Source: Marasmius tenuissimus
Taxonomy: Eukaryota > Basidiomycota > Agaricomycetes > Agaricales > Marasmiaceae
Direction of reading: 5' to 3'
Assembly: GCA_029532415.1 (NCBI GenBank)
Contig: JAQOTA010000022.1
Location: 558,001-622,000, forward strand
DNA length: 64,000 bases
The position numbers were made by a program, and so were the translations under genes. This document shows positions 1-11,024 of this stretch, one piece after another. The notes under the pieces were generated by a model that ran no database searches, was not told the DNA's origin, and was given only the letters and a program-made list of their open reading frames with translations. The stretch's first letter is position 1. Every line of letters begins with the position of its first letter.

Positions 1-795
1 GGCACTTGATGAGGAAAAGTTCTCGGGTGGGGTCCTGCTTTTATAAATTTCTGGTCTCCGAACGGTAGTTGGAGTACTGACTATGTAGAACCTGGTAATT
101 GATCTGCACATGAAACATGACTTAGAAAAACTGACCTCATACAGTTCCAGAGCGCATCTCGAAGAGGCGAGCGGACTTGTCTGGAGGCACGGAGCGCGTC
201 ATTGATAGACATCTTCCGTGGCCGAATACTTTTGGTACAGTTTTGGGCGTAGGCGCCCGGAGGTGTCATCAAAGGCAGTACTTACCACGAGGCTGTCATA
301 AGGATATCCTTCAAAAGTGGTGCAAAGCCTTGGCAAATCTCGACGGTTCGGAGTTGTTGGAGTAAAGTCAGTATTTGATTGATTCAGTCGGAAGTCCCCT
401 CGAATCGAGGCGCACCACAATTAAATACTCGCATCACCGAAGCGCACCGCCAGTTGTGATGTGGGTCCCTGAGAAGCTCACAATTGCTGAGCGCAACCTC
501 CGCAGTTCGACTACAAATGCGAGTTTCAGGTCCATATTGTCAATTTGGAGTAGGGCGGGGAGACTGCACCCACGGTAGTAGGAAGCCGCGATGACTTCAG
601 CGATTCGATTCTTCGCGGGTGAAGTCACGTCTAGATTTCTTTGTCGAAGACGGTAAGTGAGCGCCACGGCAATAAACGGAGGCCAGCAAGTAGGGTATAA
701 AGACTGACCATGTTTTACTGTTTCCGACAGCAACTTGCTTCCATCCACCACTCCAAACCAAGTACTTCCCCCTGATTCTCTGAGCCACTCCAGCC
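1..795. other. No convincing gene; left edge with a TATA-like box
   Basis: I see no splice-consistent coding region here; the open frames on both strands lack recognisable composition or motifs. Positions 37-45 read as TATAAAAGC on the minus strand, the same box that precedes the secreted-protein genes further right. This could be the promoter of a minus-strand gene whose start lies just outside the window. The last ~100 bases are the promoter and 5' leader of the gene starting at 796. Confidence 0.5.
696..702 (+). promoter_or_regulatory. TATA box of secreted-protein gene 1
   Basis: TATAAAG lies 100 bp before the start codon at 796. All five members of this gene family have a TATA box 90-127 bp upstream of their ATG. 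Confidence 0.6.
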
Positions 796-1471
796 ATGCG
801 TTGCACATCATTCGTCGCACTCGCCGCCGCCGTTGCTGCCGTTTCCGCTGCTCCCTCTGAGCTTCAGGCCCGAAAGAACGTCGACCGACCCAATCCCTCT
901 GGTCTCGATCACTGCCCTGGACGTGATCCTGGCGACGCCGACCGCTGCACATTTGAGAAGCAGGCAAGCCCAATGTCCTATTCCCCAGTATTCCTCGCTA
1001 ACTGAGCCCCAACAGGGTGATCTCCCCGACCGCCGCAGATGGTTCCAGCTCGGTACCCCAGTCGCCAACTGTGACAACCCAGGTGCGCCCGACATTACGA
1101 CCGAGGTCGGTGGTGAGGTGACCAGAACCGACACCTGGGAACACACCGACAAAGCCGAAATCAACCTCTTTGGTATCAAGATCGGTGGAGAGGGTGGCTG
1201 GAGCGAGTCGAAATCCACCACTGCTCGTCAGCTCATCTCTGTCACCGTTCCGGCGGGTAAACAGCGCGTTGCTGTTGTAGGAATTAACCACAAGGAGAGC
1301 AAGGGGAGGATCCGCCTCAACTATGGCGATCCCACTGGAGAGGCGGGCAAGGACGACTACCATTATATTTGGTATGCGAATGATTTGGTGTCCTCCCAGC
1401 CTACGGACGACCAGGAGTATGATGCGAAAGAAATCAACTGTGGGGAGACGTTGGATATGAACAATTTGTGA
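796..1471 (+). CDS. Small secreted cysteine-containing protein, paralog 1 (subfamily A)
   Basis: Exons 796-963 and 1016-1471 give 207 aa. The start is the ATG that begins a typical signal peptide (MRCTSFVALAAAVAAVSAAP), so the protein is probably secreted. The mature part opens with RKNVDRPNPSGLDHCPG and DADRCTFE. A Ser/Thr/Gly-rich region of alternating beta-strand character follows (TVPAGKQ, RIRLNYGD, DYHYIW, SQPTDD), and the last cysteine is in INCGE. Cysteines occur in HCPG, DRCTF, ANCDN and INCGE, consistent with two disulfides. The intron starts with GC (caggcaagc) and ends aacag; the minus-strand paralog at 2851 has a normal GT at the same place. I cannot name the family. The W-S/T-rich strands before TVPAGK recall aerolysin/ETX-MTX2-type beta proteins, which is inference only. 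Confidence 0.85.
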
Positions 1472-2850
1472 ACATGACTTCTGCCCACATCACGAAGAGC
1501 TGTCGTTAACTTATTAGTCACGCTATTTATCCTAAACCAATCTAAAGCCACTTACTATTGCGATCGTCTTCATTTGAGAACGGCATAGCCTACTGAGTCT
1601 GTAAGCCCTCAGAGAATCTTGAACACTTGGGGCGATCCAGATCGAGTGGGGTATGTATGTTTGGATTCAAATGGTACGAATTTGCATTCATTCAACTTCG
1701 AGGGTAATGGTAGAACTTGTGAAATCCGTAGTGTAAGCTAGTGCGACTCAACATTCGCCCCAGTAAGACTATCCTTGTTGATTGAGTCAGAGAATCTCCT
1801 AGGCTGTCTTTTTGACAAGTTACTCACCTTCCTTCGACCTCCATACCGTCCACCCAGGCCATTCCCTCGATGCCTTACAATCATGCAGAACAATGAGATA
1901 AAAGCATAAAAGGTAGTTCCCACGTACACTACTACGACAGCTCGATAATTCGAGTTCTCGGTGACCGTGAACACTCGGTGGCTGGCCAAAAGCAAGATGA
2001 TGGGGAGCGAGAGAAACGTCGCGATCACGGGACCTTAGCCGCGGCCGGATGCCCGGGGCTGTGACCGGCAGGCAAAACGTAATCAATTTTTCAGACGGTT
2101 CCCACACGCGTCTTGCCTTCTCCCCGTCAAGTTTCAACTTGTTCAATGTCTTTGTGGCGAGTATTTCTTTTTAGAATAACTGCCCACCCGTCATCCTCAC
2201 CCTATTAACTCGGCTCCCATGGGCCTTTCGTCTGTATTGACTTTTTATTTGGGTTGTCCACGGATAACGATGATCATGGAACTTGGAGTGCTTTGAACCC
2301 GGTGCGCCTCTCGTCTCCCTTCTATTCTGATCTCAATTTTCATCGAACTCGCAGTACGCTCTGTACATTTAACCTGGTCAACTCCGCTGGGTTTCTCTAA
2401 GTGATGATTGACGCACTCAGCAGACTGCCGGGATTTCACCGAGTTCAAGTTCCCTTCGATCTTGTCAACCACGGGCCGCGACACTCTCGTCGCATACATG
2501 GTTCTGCACGCTAGCAGGGACGTATGCATGTAGGGGTGAGACATAGAATGTCGCAATAGAGTCATGAGAGGAAGGTAGAGTCGGTGAGTGTTGCTCGCAT
2601 TTGTCTTGTTTTAGTGTTGACTGGTTCTGAAGGTGTTACTCACTTGCTGGAAGTTCAATTCACAGGCATCGGAATTCGTATCATGACAGGTTGAAGCTCA
2701 CGAATGAAAAAGGGGAGTACAGTTGGAGAGACTCGTCAAGCTAGGTATGATTCGATGTGTTAAAAGCCAAGTATCAAAAATAACCCAAACTTTGTCTACA
2801 GAAGAACGGTATCATTGTCTGCGAGATTATTACTTTGTCACCATTGCCGT
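1472..2850. other. 1.4-kb gap between convergent paralogs; possible membrane-protein exon
   Basis: Most of this stretch holds nothing I can support. On the minus strand, about 2030-1820, one open stretch encodes two hydrophobic segments (ATFLSLPIILLLA and AVVVVYVGTTFYAFISLF) followed by a basic tail. It is bounded by an acceptor-like ctaag and a good donor (AAG|gtgagt). It looks like one exon of a membrane protein, but I cannot find neighbouring exons, so it may be a relic. Confidence 0.3.
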
Positions 2851-3568
2851 TCACAACGTTGCCAAGTTCAACTTCTGTCCGCAGTTAACCTCCCTCGCAT
2901 CAAACTCATGATCGTCCGTCGGCTGGGACGACACGATATCGTTCGCATACCAGATATAGTGGTAGTCGTTCTTCCCTGGGTCTCCGGACCGGTCACCATA
3001 GTTGAGACGAATTCTTCCCCTGCTCTCGTTGTGCAGAATACCCACGACAGCGACGCGCTGCTTGCCTGGAGGGACAGTGACAGTGATGAGCTGCCTCGCA
3101 GTGACGCCCGTCGTCTGGGACCAGCCAGCTTCCCCAGAGATCTTGATACCGTCAAGGCTGATCTCAGCCTTGTTGGTGTGCTCCCAGGTATCTTCACGCT
3201 TGACTTCGCCTCCAACCTCGGTGGTGATGGCCGGTGCGTTTGGGTTGTCGCAGTTGGCAACTGGAGCGCCGAGTTGGAACCAGATACGGCGGGCCGGGAG
3301 GTCACCCTAAGCAAAAGTTGAAGAACGGGGAGCTCGGTTGAGCATCAAGGATGGGGAAGAGGGCGAGCTGGGTAGACGTTACCTGCTTCTCAAAGGTGCA
3401 TCGATCGGCATCACCGATTGGGCGACCGGGGCAGTGGTCGAGACCGGCGGGGTTGGGTCGGTCGATATTCTTGCGAGCTTCAAGAGCCTGGGGCTCGGCC
3501 TCCCCAGGGGGAGCAGCAGAGACGACGGCAACCACAGCGGCGAGTGCGACGAGCGAAGCGAAACGCAT
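2851..3568 (-). CDS. Small secreted cysteine-containing protein, paralog 2 (subfamily A)
   Basis: Exons (minus) 3568-3383 and 3306-2851 give 213 aa. The start is the ATG at 3568 (MRFASLVALAAVVAVVSAAP), which opens a signal peptide; an upstream in-frame ATG would bury it. The RKNIDRPNPAGLDHCPG and DADRCTFEKQ motifs match paralog 1, and exon 2 has exactly the same length (456 bp). The intron is a normal GT-AG (gtaacg...cttag) at the same codon as in paralogs 1 and 4. Cysteines in HCPG, DRCTF, ANCDN and VNCGQ are kept. It converges on paralog 1. Its function is unknown; it is probably an extracellular beta-rich protein. Confidence 0.85.
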
Positions 3569-4404
3569 GACTACTGGAGAGAGAGAGAAGCTCGGGATTG
3601 AGTGGCTAGGGTGCAAGGGGAGCTGTTGTTATTCGAAACAGCAAAAAAGGCAGTATCATTTATATTTTTCTGTTCCGCTACCAAATGTACTCGGTTCAGT
3701 GTCCTGTTTCTCTCTGGAGGGGATCCAACGTGCGACGAAACAAGGTGAATACACCGAATACCGCCGAAACTCCGGATTGGCGATATCCAGTGATTCCCCG
3801 ATATTCCAGTGGACTTGAAACACGAAACTGGAGAAGCCCCGTTCTCTCAGGTATTGTGGGTTGCTCAGGGTCCCATATCGCAGCTGCCAGGGCAAGTATG
3901 AAATTGTGGAGCGCCCTCATCTAAGGTACCCGTTGAATCAGTCAAATTCTCATATATAATGTCATTTTGAAATTTGAGGTTTTGCAGCGCAAGAACTACA
4001 TTTCCTGTCAAACGTTCACCTTCACGGCCACAAAACAACCCCGTAGTCTCTAGTCAAACGAATCCTGGAGAGGGAGGAGGGGAATTCGTTTTCGCTATCT
4101 CTGATTCCGGCAAAGATCCACAATCAGTGGCGCGCCACTTTTAGAACTTTAGCGAGGTTGAGGCCGTAGGCGCTCTCAAATTCTGTGAGATTCTATCAGG
4201 CCGTTGGGTCCTTTCTATCCGGTTTTCAGCTCATGTTTCATGTTTGAGGTGATTGCACGTTGGTCGCCAATTGGACTCCAAAACCGCTATCGCTCAGAAG
4301 GACATGATCTATAAAAGCAGGCTCGAATCCGCCACTTTTCCGCATCTCGTCTTCGAGCTCCTACTTCCTCGCTTCTCTCACCAAACAGCCTCTCTTCGTC
4401 CGCC
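3569..4404. promoter_or_regulatory. Divergent promoter region of paralogs 2 and 3
   Basis: This 836-bp gap separates two divergent family members. A minus-strand TATAAAT (3664-3658) lies ~90 bp before the paralog 2 ATG, and a plus-strand TATAAAAG (4310-4317) lies 95 bp before the paralog 3 ATG. I see no other gene. Confidence 0.55.
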
Positions 4405-5102
4405 ATGCAGTTCTCCATGTTTGTCACTCTCTCCCTCGCTGCCTTCGCTTCCGCAGCGACCATCGAGATGCGCAAGGACAAGGACCGACCCGACCCCGCT
4501 GGCCTCCAGCACTGTCCTGGGAATAATCCCGGCGACGCCGATAGATGCACCTTCGAGATGCTGCAAGCTGGTCCCGACTCCATCATCACCGAAATCGTCG
4601 GTACTCCTGTCGACAACTGTATGGGAGGTACCACTGACCTCAAGACGACGATCGGTGGGGACAAGTCGGTCTCGCAGACGTGGAAGTACGGCGTGACTAC
4701 TGGGTTCTCTGCGAAAGGCGGGGAGGAGCTACCGATTGGGGTGTCGTTCGAGAGCTCGGACAAGTGGAGTAACACGGAGACGAGAACTTTCAGGCAGAAC
4801 ATTCAGGTTACTATTCGCCCTGGGTACAAGGTGAGGAATGACCCTTGTTTACCCGGATCGCGAGACTTGGCTTGATTCTGACGCGTCTTTGTTTCTTCGT
4901 GCGTCCTTAGGCCGCGTTGATTGCGAAGATTACCGCAAAGACTTACCTTGGACGCGTCCGTATCAACTATGGTGACCGCTCAGGAGACCCTGGCAAGAAC
5001 GACTACCACTACATTTGGTACCACAACGGAGTTGGCAGCATTCAACCCACCGACCAGGTCATCTACGACCAGAGGATCGTCCCTTGCAGCCAGGAGATCT
5101 AA
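4405..5102 (+). CDS. Small secreted cysteine-containing protein, paralog 3 (subfamily B)
   Basis: Exons 4405-4830 and 4911-5102 give 205 aa. The protein begins with a signal peptide (MQFSMFVTLSLAAFASA). RKDKDRPDPAGLQHCPG and DADRCTFE follow, as in the other paralogs. The middle differs from subfamily A: GTPVDNC replaces the ANCDNP block, and strands such as ELPIGVSFES and WSNTETRTF lead into VTIRPGYK. The C-terminus again has RVRINYGD, KNDYHYIWY, QPTD and a final cysteine (VPCSQE). The single GT-AG intron lies 142 codons in, just after PGYK, far from the subfamily A intron. Paralog 5 shares both the layout and the second-exon length (192 bp). Confidence 0.85.
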
Positions 5103-5555
5103 AGGGACTTTTCCTAGTCATGAATCTGATTAACGGCCAGTCTTTCGGTACTTAGCCTTTGTACCCAATACCTGTTCGATACCATCTTATTTCCCGCTTT
5201 GCGATAGAAACTTGCAAGTAGAATTATACCTCGTCGCTCTTGAATGCGGTGCCCTGGCCCCAATATGACGATTCGACTCGATCTCGAACGTAGCCTTTAA
5301 ACACCACAGGGGTCGAATGGATTACATCGATAAGTAGAATGGTATCATGCTTCCAAAGTTTGGATACTCGAAAACGGATGGTTTGGAAAATGTCAATGCC
5401 AGTCGGTATGAACGAAGTGTGTATCAACAAGAGAAAATCAAACGGAGGACTTAGGAAAGGGTCCTATCACCTAATACGTCAATTAACAAGGTTGGGTATA
5501 TGTGCGGATTCGGCAGTACGACAGACTGTAAATTCCGGGATGATGAAGCCTGTAC
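5103..5555. other. Intergenic, 3' regions of convergent genes
   Basis: The downstream regions of paralog 3 and of the forkhead-like gene meet here. I see no gene. Confidence 0.5.
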
Positions 5556-6838
5556 CTAGAAGGCAAACTGGCTATGGCAAGGATCAGAGTAAGAGGGAAA
5601 GCTCTGCAATTCACTATAGTTCTCGCCGGTGGTGGCGAGCGTCATATAATTTCCAGGCCTAAACAGGAAGGAGGTAAGCTGTGAAGAGTAGCCTTCTGGG
5701 TTGTGGGTTACCCCACTAACAGCCTGAGTCGCCGGGAGAGTGTATTCCGGGGATGCAGCTGGAAGAGTTGAGCCGTAGAATGGGGGGAAACCGAGAAACG
5801 GCTGGGAGAAATTTGGCCAGAAACCATACGGGTCCGACGTAGACATTAACGGGGGAAATGTCTCCTCCGCTTGGGTCCTCGCCGATGGTCCTTCCAACCT
5901 CCCCTGAAATGACTCGGGTGACGTGGGTGAAAGGGACGACTCGGGCGAATACTGGGAGTACGTCTCGGATGAGATGGAAGGAGCAGACATGCAGGACGAG
6001 GACGAGGGCGTTTGTGAAGCTGGGGAGCTTGCCTGCTGCGGCGAACTCGAGCTCGTCAGGTATTCACCATCTGGGTCGTCGGCTTGCTGACAACGAGCTT
6101 TCTTTGAACATCTCTTCCTCGCCCTCTTTAGTTTATCGATCTGCGTCAAATCGAGTGTCCAGTACCTTCCTCGGTCATTCTGAGTAGCTTTCCCTTTTTT
6201 CGTCGAATTTTTCGAATCTTTCTCCTTGGGCAACTTTTGGAAAACCGCATGGAGCGAGAGCAGATGTCGGATAGAGGCCTGAAATACAGTGTCTTTCAAT
6301 GAGTGTCTAGCAATTCGCGGAGCGTGAAATCACAACTCACCGCAAGCTTATCGTCCTCCTTGAAATAATCAAACCTCCCTCGAATGATATCCACAATCTC
6401 CCTTAACTTCAATTTCTTCTCCGGGCTAGCCCAAATTGCCAGTTGCGCTAGCACATGTAGAGGAAGTGCGGGGCGCTCACCAGGAGCTGGGTCATCTAAT
6501 CCGTTCAGGCTAAGAGGAAGGTGTCGTGGGAGTCGGTGATAAGTGCGGAGGATGTCTTCTTTCCCCTTGAGTTTCGTGACGCGATTGACCCCACCAGAGT
6601 CAGGGTCAGGAGTGGCAGCGACTGTGGAGGTAGATGGAAAAAAGGATGGGTTGAAAGGTTTCAAAAACTGAAGGGAGGGCTGAAAATTGTTCCAATGAGA
6701 TTGATCGTTGTCAGATTGGTACATCGTCGAAGTTGTAGTGGAATGAAAGAGAGGCGCGGGTTCAAGTTGAAGGATGTCCGAGCTCTGTTGCACTAAAACC
6801 TCTGAGGCTTCTCTATCCAATCCGCGTTCGGTCGACAT
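5556..6838 (-). CDS. Forkhead-domain transcription factor, divergent
   Basis: Exons (minus) 6838-6341 and 6278-5556 give 406 aa. The intron is GT-AG (gtgagt...tttcag) and keeps frame. Residues ~127-210 fit a forkhead winged helix: a hydrophobic helix, SPEKKLKLREIVDIIRGRF for helix 2, ASIRHLLSLHAVFQKLP for the recognition helix, a lysine-rich wing and GRYWTLD. The usual WQNSIRHNLSL reads KLAASIRHLLSL here, so the base-contacting Asn is Ala while the Arg-His pair is kept. A basic stretch (KRARKRCSKKARC) follows, then a Ser/Pro-rich tail of ~150 residues typical of an activation region. It probably acts in the nucleus. The start at 6838 is the first ATG; translation could also begin at a later in-frame ATG. 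Confidence 0.75.
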
Positions 6839-8536
6839 GTGTGAGTTCTGTGAGTGATGCTGGGGCTGCAGCAGGAGATGGTTGATGTCATCCCCGCGAG
6901 ATTCATGAAGTCGATATATACCCCTCGGAATAAACAGATTTCCGCCCTAAGGAAGCGAAGGTATGCCCAAATAAGGGGACAAAATGAAGGAGAGGGACGT
7001 GAGTCATTTTCTCTCATCAGTCCGAAGAGGAACCTCACAACGCACCTAGGAGAGTAGATTGTATGCCGATGGATAAGTACCGTTCTCACTAGGACACCTA
7101 TCTTCTGCGCTTGGCCCCCCTGTAAGCTCTGGTCCTTCAAGAACAATTGACGTCGCAGAACCATGCGCTCCGAGTGTACAGCATAATACCCCAAGCTTCC
7201 GACCACTAAACTCCGGAATGGAGAGGCAAGGATTGATATGCAAAGTGTTGTTGAGGTTGATGTCAAAGAGTTGCCCGTGGGAACTTTAGAGAAAAGTGCG
7301 CCACACAAGCCGCTCGGGACCAGTCAGCTACATATTTCTTTTTTATTTCTTATTCGTTCGCAGCCCGAAATACAGCCGCGCACTCACCAGCACCGACTCT
7401 AGTATAGCCTCAGGCTTGAGGCCGATTGGTTCTGATCACAATATCCCATCGCCATCAACCGTACTCTTCGAGTTGTTGACGAAAGCCTGAGAGAGGTCGC
7501 AGATACCAGAGTACTGCCAGTACTCAGGGGCTGCGTCCGCTGAATCGTAGATCTTTTGCGCCAATTTACCCACCTTCACTCAGCCCCTTGAATGCTCGAT
7601 ACCCAGCCGGCTAGTACATCGCCTATGTTTGTTCGTAGTGCACTTCGAAAGGCAGCTGTCTTCTCTTCCGATTGCTTTTTTTTCTGCTTTCAGAAGTGAT
7701 AACTGGTTTCTAGCATCAAGATCCTTGACATCTCATCCAGGTGTCTTTAGAACGCCAAAGTAATTGTATAATACCTCTTGTGGGTAGGAGGAGGTGATTG
7801 TAGCCAGGGCCAGGGTGCGCGATCCAGATTTCAAGCTGTTATGGAGGACATCCGTTAGGTCCGGGATCAGAGAAAGTGTGTCGGAGGAGAGTACTCCTGT
7901 ATTCTGAAGCTTGATCCTAGATGCAACGGGAACCCTCTGCATTTCCTAACGAGATGAGTGGGCCCAGGGCTATGCGAGAGGTAGACGATCTGTCAACGAT
8001 GTCATTATGGTCTGTATTCAACGCTGACAAATACTCACTACTCCTTGTGCGCAACTTTCATTGTGCACATGCCATCCCAAGCCAGGTCTCACCTCTTCGC
8101 TTTCTGTAACGTCAATACTTAGCCCTGCACAAAATGAAAGCAAGCAGACGTTTTTTTACACCCACTCGTCCGAGGAGCCAAAGAATCACACAACCTACAA
8201 AGCGACGCTGGGGTGAAAAGATGGCTCATTGAAAATGGGGTTTGCCGGACTCGTGGCTACGATATAGCAGCTGATCATGGAAAGATCTTCGACGCAGGGC
8301 TCAGGACATACAACGGCTGTGAGTCACGACCCCTCCATCGTGGTCTGGGATAGTTTATAACTTGATACAGATCTTGTCAGGGCATCACGGGGTACCCAAC
8401 AATCACGGCACCGGAGTACTGTAATTCAGAACTCGAAGGGTGTAATGTTCACGGCTCGAGGCTACAGTGTGGCTCGAGGGCGTGCGTCAAGCTCTTCACC
8501 TTTCTTTCACATCGCCTGGAAGCCCCAGCAATCCAA
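6839..8536. other. 1.7-kb intergenic region
   Basis: This region is upstream of both the minus-strand forkhead-like gene and the plus-strand repeat gene, so it probably holds both promoters. A 171-codon minus-strand frame at 6793-7308 overlaps the forkhead start and has no recognisable domain. I see nothing else. Confidence 0.45.
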
Positions 8537-9908
8537 ATGGACGACATGTACGACAGGATCACCCATTTCTTCCAGAATGCTCGAAACTTTACTCTCAGTG
8601 GTGGAAACTTCAGCCATGTTCAACGAGATCAATATAATCACACCACGATCATCAAGCTGCCTCCCTTTACAGACCCCGATACTGTTCGTCGACTCCTTCA
8701 CGGAATAACCTCAGATGACTATCGAGACACGTACCTGGAACATGAGCGCGAAGCCAAGGTTAGAACTCCTTCAACATCGTTGTTTCGCTGTATTCAGCCG
8801 GTTTCAGCAATCTACAGGCGAATCTCACATTGATGCGCAAGATGAAAGACTGATCTCCGAGTGCGAGAGGGAGCTTCAAGGCCAGGCGAATGGCCCTTTG
8901 AGTTACTATGTTGCGTTCCACGACGGAGCGGTCAAGAAAGCTTCATTTATCGATCTATCGTCCGCTAAAGTGTTTTATGATCTGGTGTCTACCACTTACG
9001 CGAAGTTGCTCATCGCACACAGAACTTCCGTGAACCAGGTAGGTGTAATTGTTTGATGGTTGGCGCCCACTAATCAGCATGTCTCGAATAGATCTTGATG
9101 CTTGCCTCTCATGGTACTCCTTTGTACACTAAGAAGTGCAAGGACATGGGGGAAAGGTTTGGCGGCACAATTCCACTGCGTTCAGCACCGTTCGCTGCGG
9201 CGCTCCACCGAGGAGAAACCGTGTATATGGCATTCTTCGTCGACCTAGCATCTGCCGACGCCTTTTACAAGTCCATCTCGTATTCCTATGCTAAAGTCTT
9301 GATCGAGCGAAGTCTGACTGGGGTACGTAGCTATAGCTGTTGTATGCCTTGCTCGTGTTTCGTTGCTCACCCGCACGCGGATAGGTATCCACACTAGCGT
9401 CTCATTGCCACGGAGTAGACTATGTCTCAGTATGCAGGGACGCTATCATGGCAAACGATGATACGCGACCATTGCGTAGCGCACCTTTCGTAGTCTCCTT
9501 CCATGAGCATGGTGACATCAAGGCTGCGTTATTCCAGGATCAGGAATCTGCCCAGTCCTTCTATGATGCCGTATCGCAAGAGTACGCCAAAGTCCTGTTG
9601 GATAGAAGTCAAACTGAGGTCAGGACGGGTTCTCGCTCGTGAATCATGCTAACTTCACTTCGAGCGCATAGAATGTAGATATCGAAATGCATGTCGGCTA
9701 CGACGATAGTCCAATAATCCAATGCAGAGAAAGTCTCAAGGAAGCCAGGTTTCCCGGAACCTTGGAAGGCTCAACGTATACGATCGCATTCCACGAGCAA
9801 GGCGCTGTCAGGTTGGCTGGCTGTGTCGATGCACAGAGCACTCTAGCGTTCTCAGAATGCATACCAAACGAACATGTCAAGCTGCTCAAACGACCGACCC
9901 TTCTGTAA
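8537..9908 (+). CDS. Repeat protein encoded one repeat per exon
   Basis: Exons 8537-8758, 9038 (from 8808), 9092-9322, 9385-9618 and 9672-9908 give 384 aa; every intron is 49-62 nt, GT-AG and phase 0. Exon 1 encodes a head with LSGGNFSHVQRDQYNHTT, a motif I associate with many agaricomycete proteins. Exons 2-5 are 231, 231, 234 and 237 bp, and each encodes one ~77-residue repeat. The repeat core is a Ser-Ala-Pro-Phe-like strand, FHE/HxG, then a helix ending S-x-x-YAKVLL-x-R. Repeats 3 and 4 are closest; repeat 5 is most divergent (FSECIPNEHVKLLKR). There is no signal peptide or membrane segment. Function is unknown; symmetric phase-0 exons of equal length imply growth by exon duplication. Confidence 0.75.
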
Positions 9909-10153
9909 GCCCGGTTTTCCGTATCACTGCTTAGCGTGTTGACACAGTCATGCACAAGAATAGGTCATAGTTCGTATGAAGCATCCTCCCAGTCCTCATT
10001 GCAAGGCTTTTAGACGAGCAGAATGTAGCCTTCGATGGCATAAAACGTACTACGGAGAGTGTATATCAGATGGCCAATAAACATACGTGAGTTTCGCATC
10101 GAATGTGGAAGAGCTTCTTCGTATTGTACGAGTAATCAGCAACGCCAGAATAT

Positions 10154-11024
10154 TTACATACGCGGCCTGGTAACCGCATTCAACGGCTCACTCTTCGTCA
10201 CGGAAACATCGATCTTCCAGTGTGGCGACTCTTCCTAGTCAAATCCTTGTGCAAACTCAAAGTCAAACTTCTGCAACAACATCGTCAGAACCATCATCAT
10301 CTCGAGCTTTGCCAGGTTTTTCCCGACGCAGTTGGCCGGGCCATACGAGAATGGGATGAAAGCGTCTATCCTCCTGTGAGTACTTCCCCCTGGGTGATAA
10401 TCGGATGTATGGCTGAGTTGACGTACCTAGACCCTTGGGGAGACCATCTGTCCCGAGGACTGATTTTGCCGCATCCGCGTTTATCACCGATATTTCGTTG
10501 GAGCCTGCAATTGTCCTCATGAGCCAAGACAAACAAGCCTGGAATTGGGTCGGAACACACCAGTACGAATAGTCGGACCATATTGGCCATGCAAAGCCCT
10601 GAGTGCAAAGTGTTGCTGGCCTTTCTAGCACAGATATAATCTCCAGAGCTTTGTGATCTTGAATACGACTGGGCCAGGTACTTTTGCGAGCGGATGAAAG
10701 GGGGAGACCCGGTACAAAATGATTGAAGTAGCCAGCGTCGTGAAAAAAGTGAGGTAGGCTGCTAGTATGTCCGAGAACCCATTCATCTCGAGGACACCAT
10801 ACCGTTGGAGTACAAAGGGCAGAAGGGCTGGATGCAGGAGCAGGATTATAGTTGTCTGTACGATGGCCGTTCTAAGTGGTTCGTGCTGCTTAAAATAGTG
10901 ATTGACCTATGATACGGGGAGTTAGGATCCGACCTGCAGGTGAGGTGACAGGAAGTGAACGTAGCACAGCCAGTCCACCAGTCCAGCCTCTAACGATAAG
11001 ATACTCAATCAGAGCGCGAAGCAT
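10154..11024 (-). pseudogene. Cytochrome P450 pseudogene with large internal deletion
   Basis: On the minus strand this copies the intact P450 at 23893-26101. It starts with an exon 1 match (ATG at 11024, then LIEYLIV...GGLAV) and an exon 2 match (from ~10906, ...MNGFSDILAAYLTFFTTLATS). A match to exon 3 follows (NEISVINADAAKSVLGTDG). After the start of intron 3 the sequence jumps directly, at about 10362-10376, to the heme-binding end (FIPFSYGPANCVGKNLAKL). Exons 4 to 9 and the start of exon 10 are missing. Two Trp codons have become TAG (10627-10625 and 10237-10235). It lacks the oxygen-binding helix and the ExxR helix and cannot make an enzyme. A recent duplicate that decayed is the simplest reading. 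Confidence 0.85.

Noticed and set aside
434..973. 179-codon minus-strand frame over the start of paralog 1
   Set aside because: It is the antisense shadow of the signal-peptide exon and has no domain or start context.
6793..7308. 171-codon minus-strand frame upstream of the forkhead gene
   Set aside because: No motif, mixed composition, and it overlaps the forkhead start in another frame.
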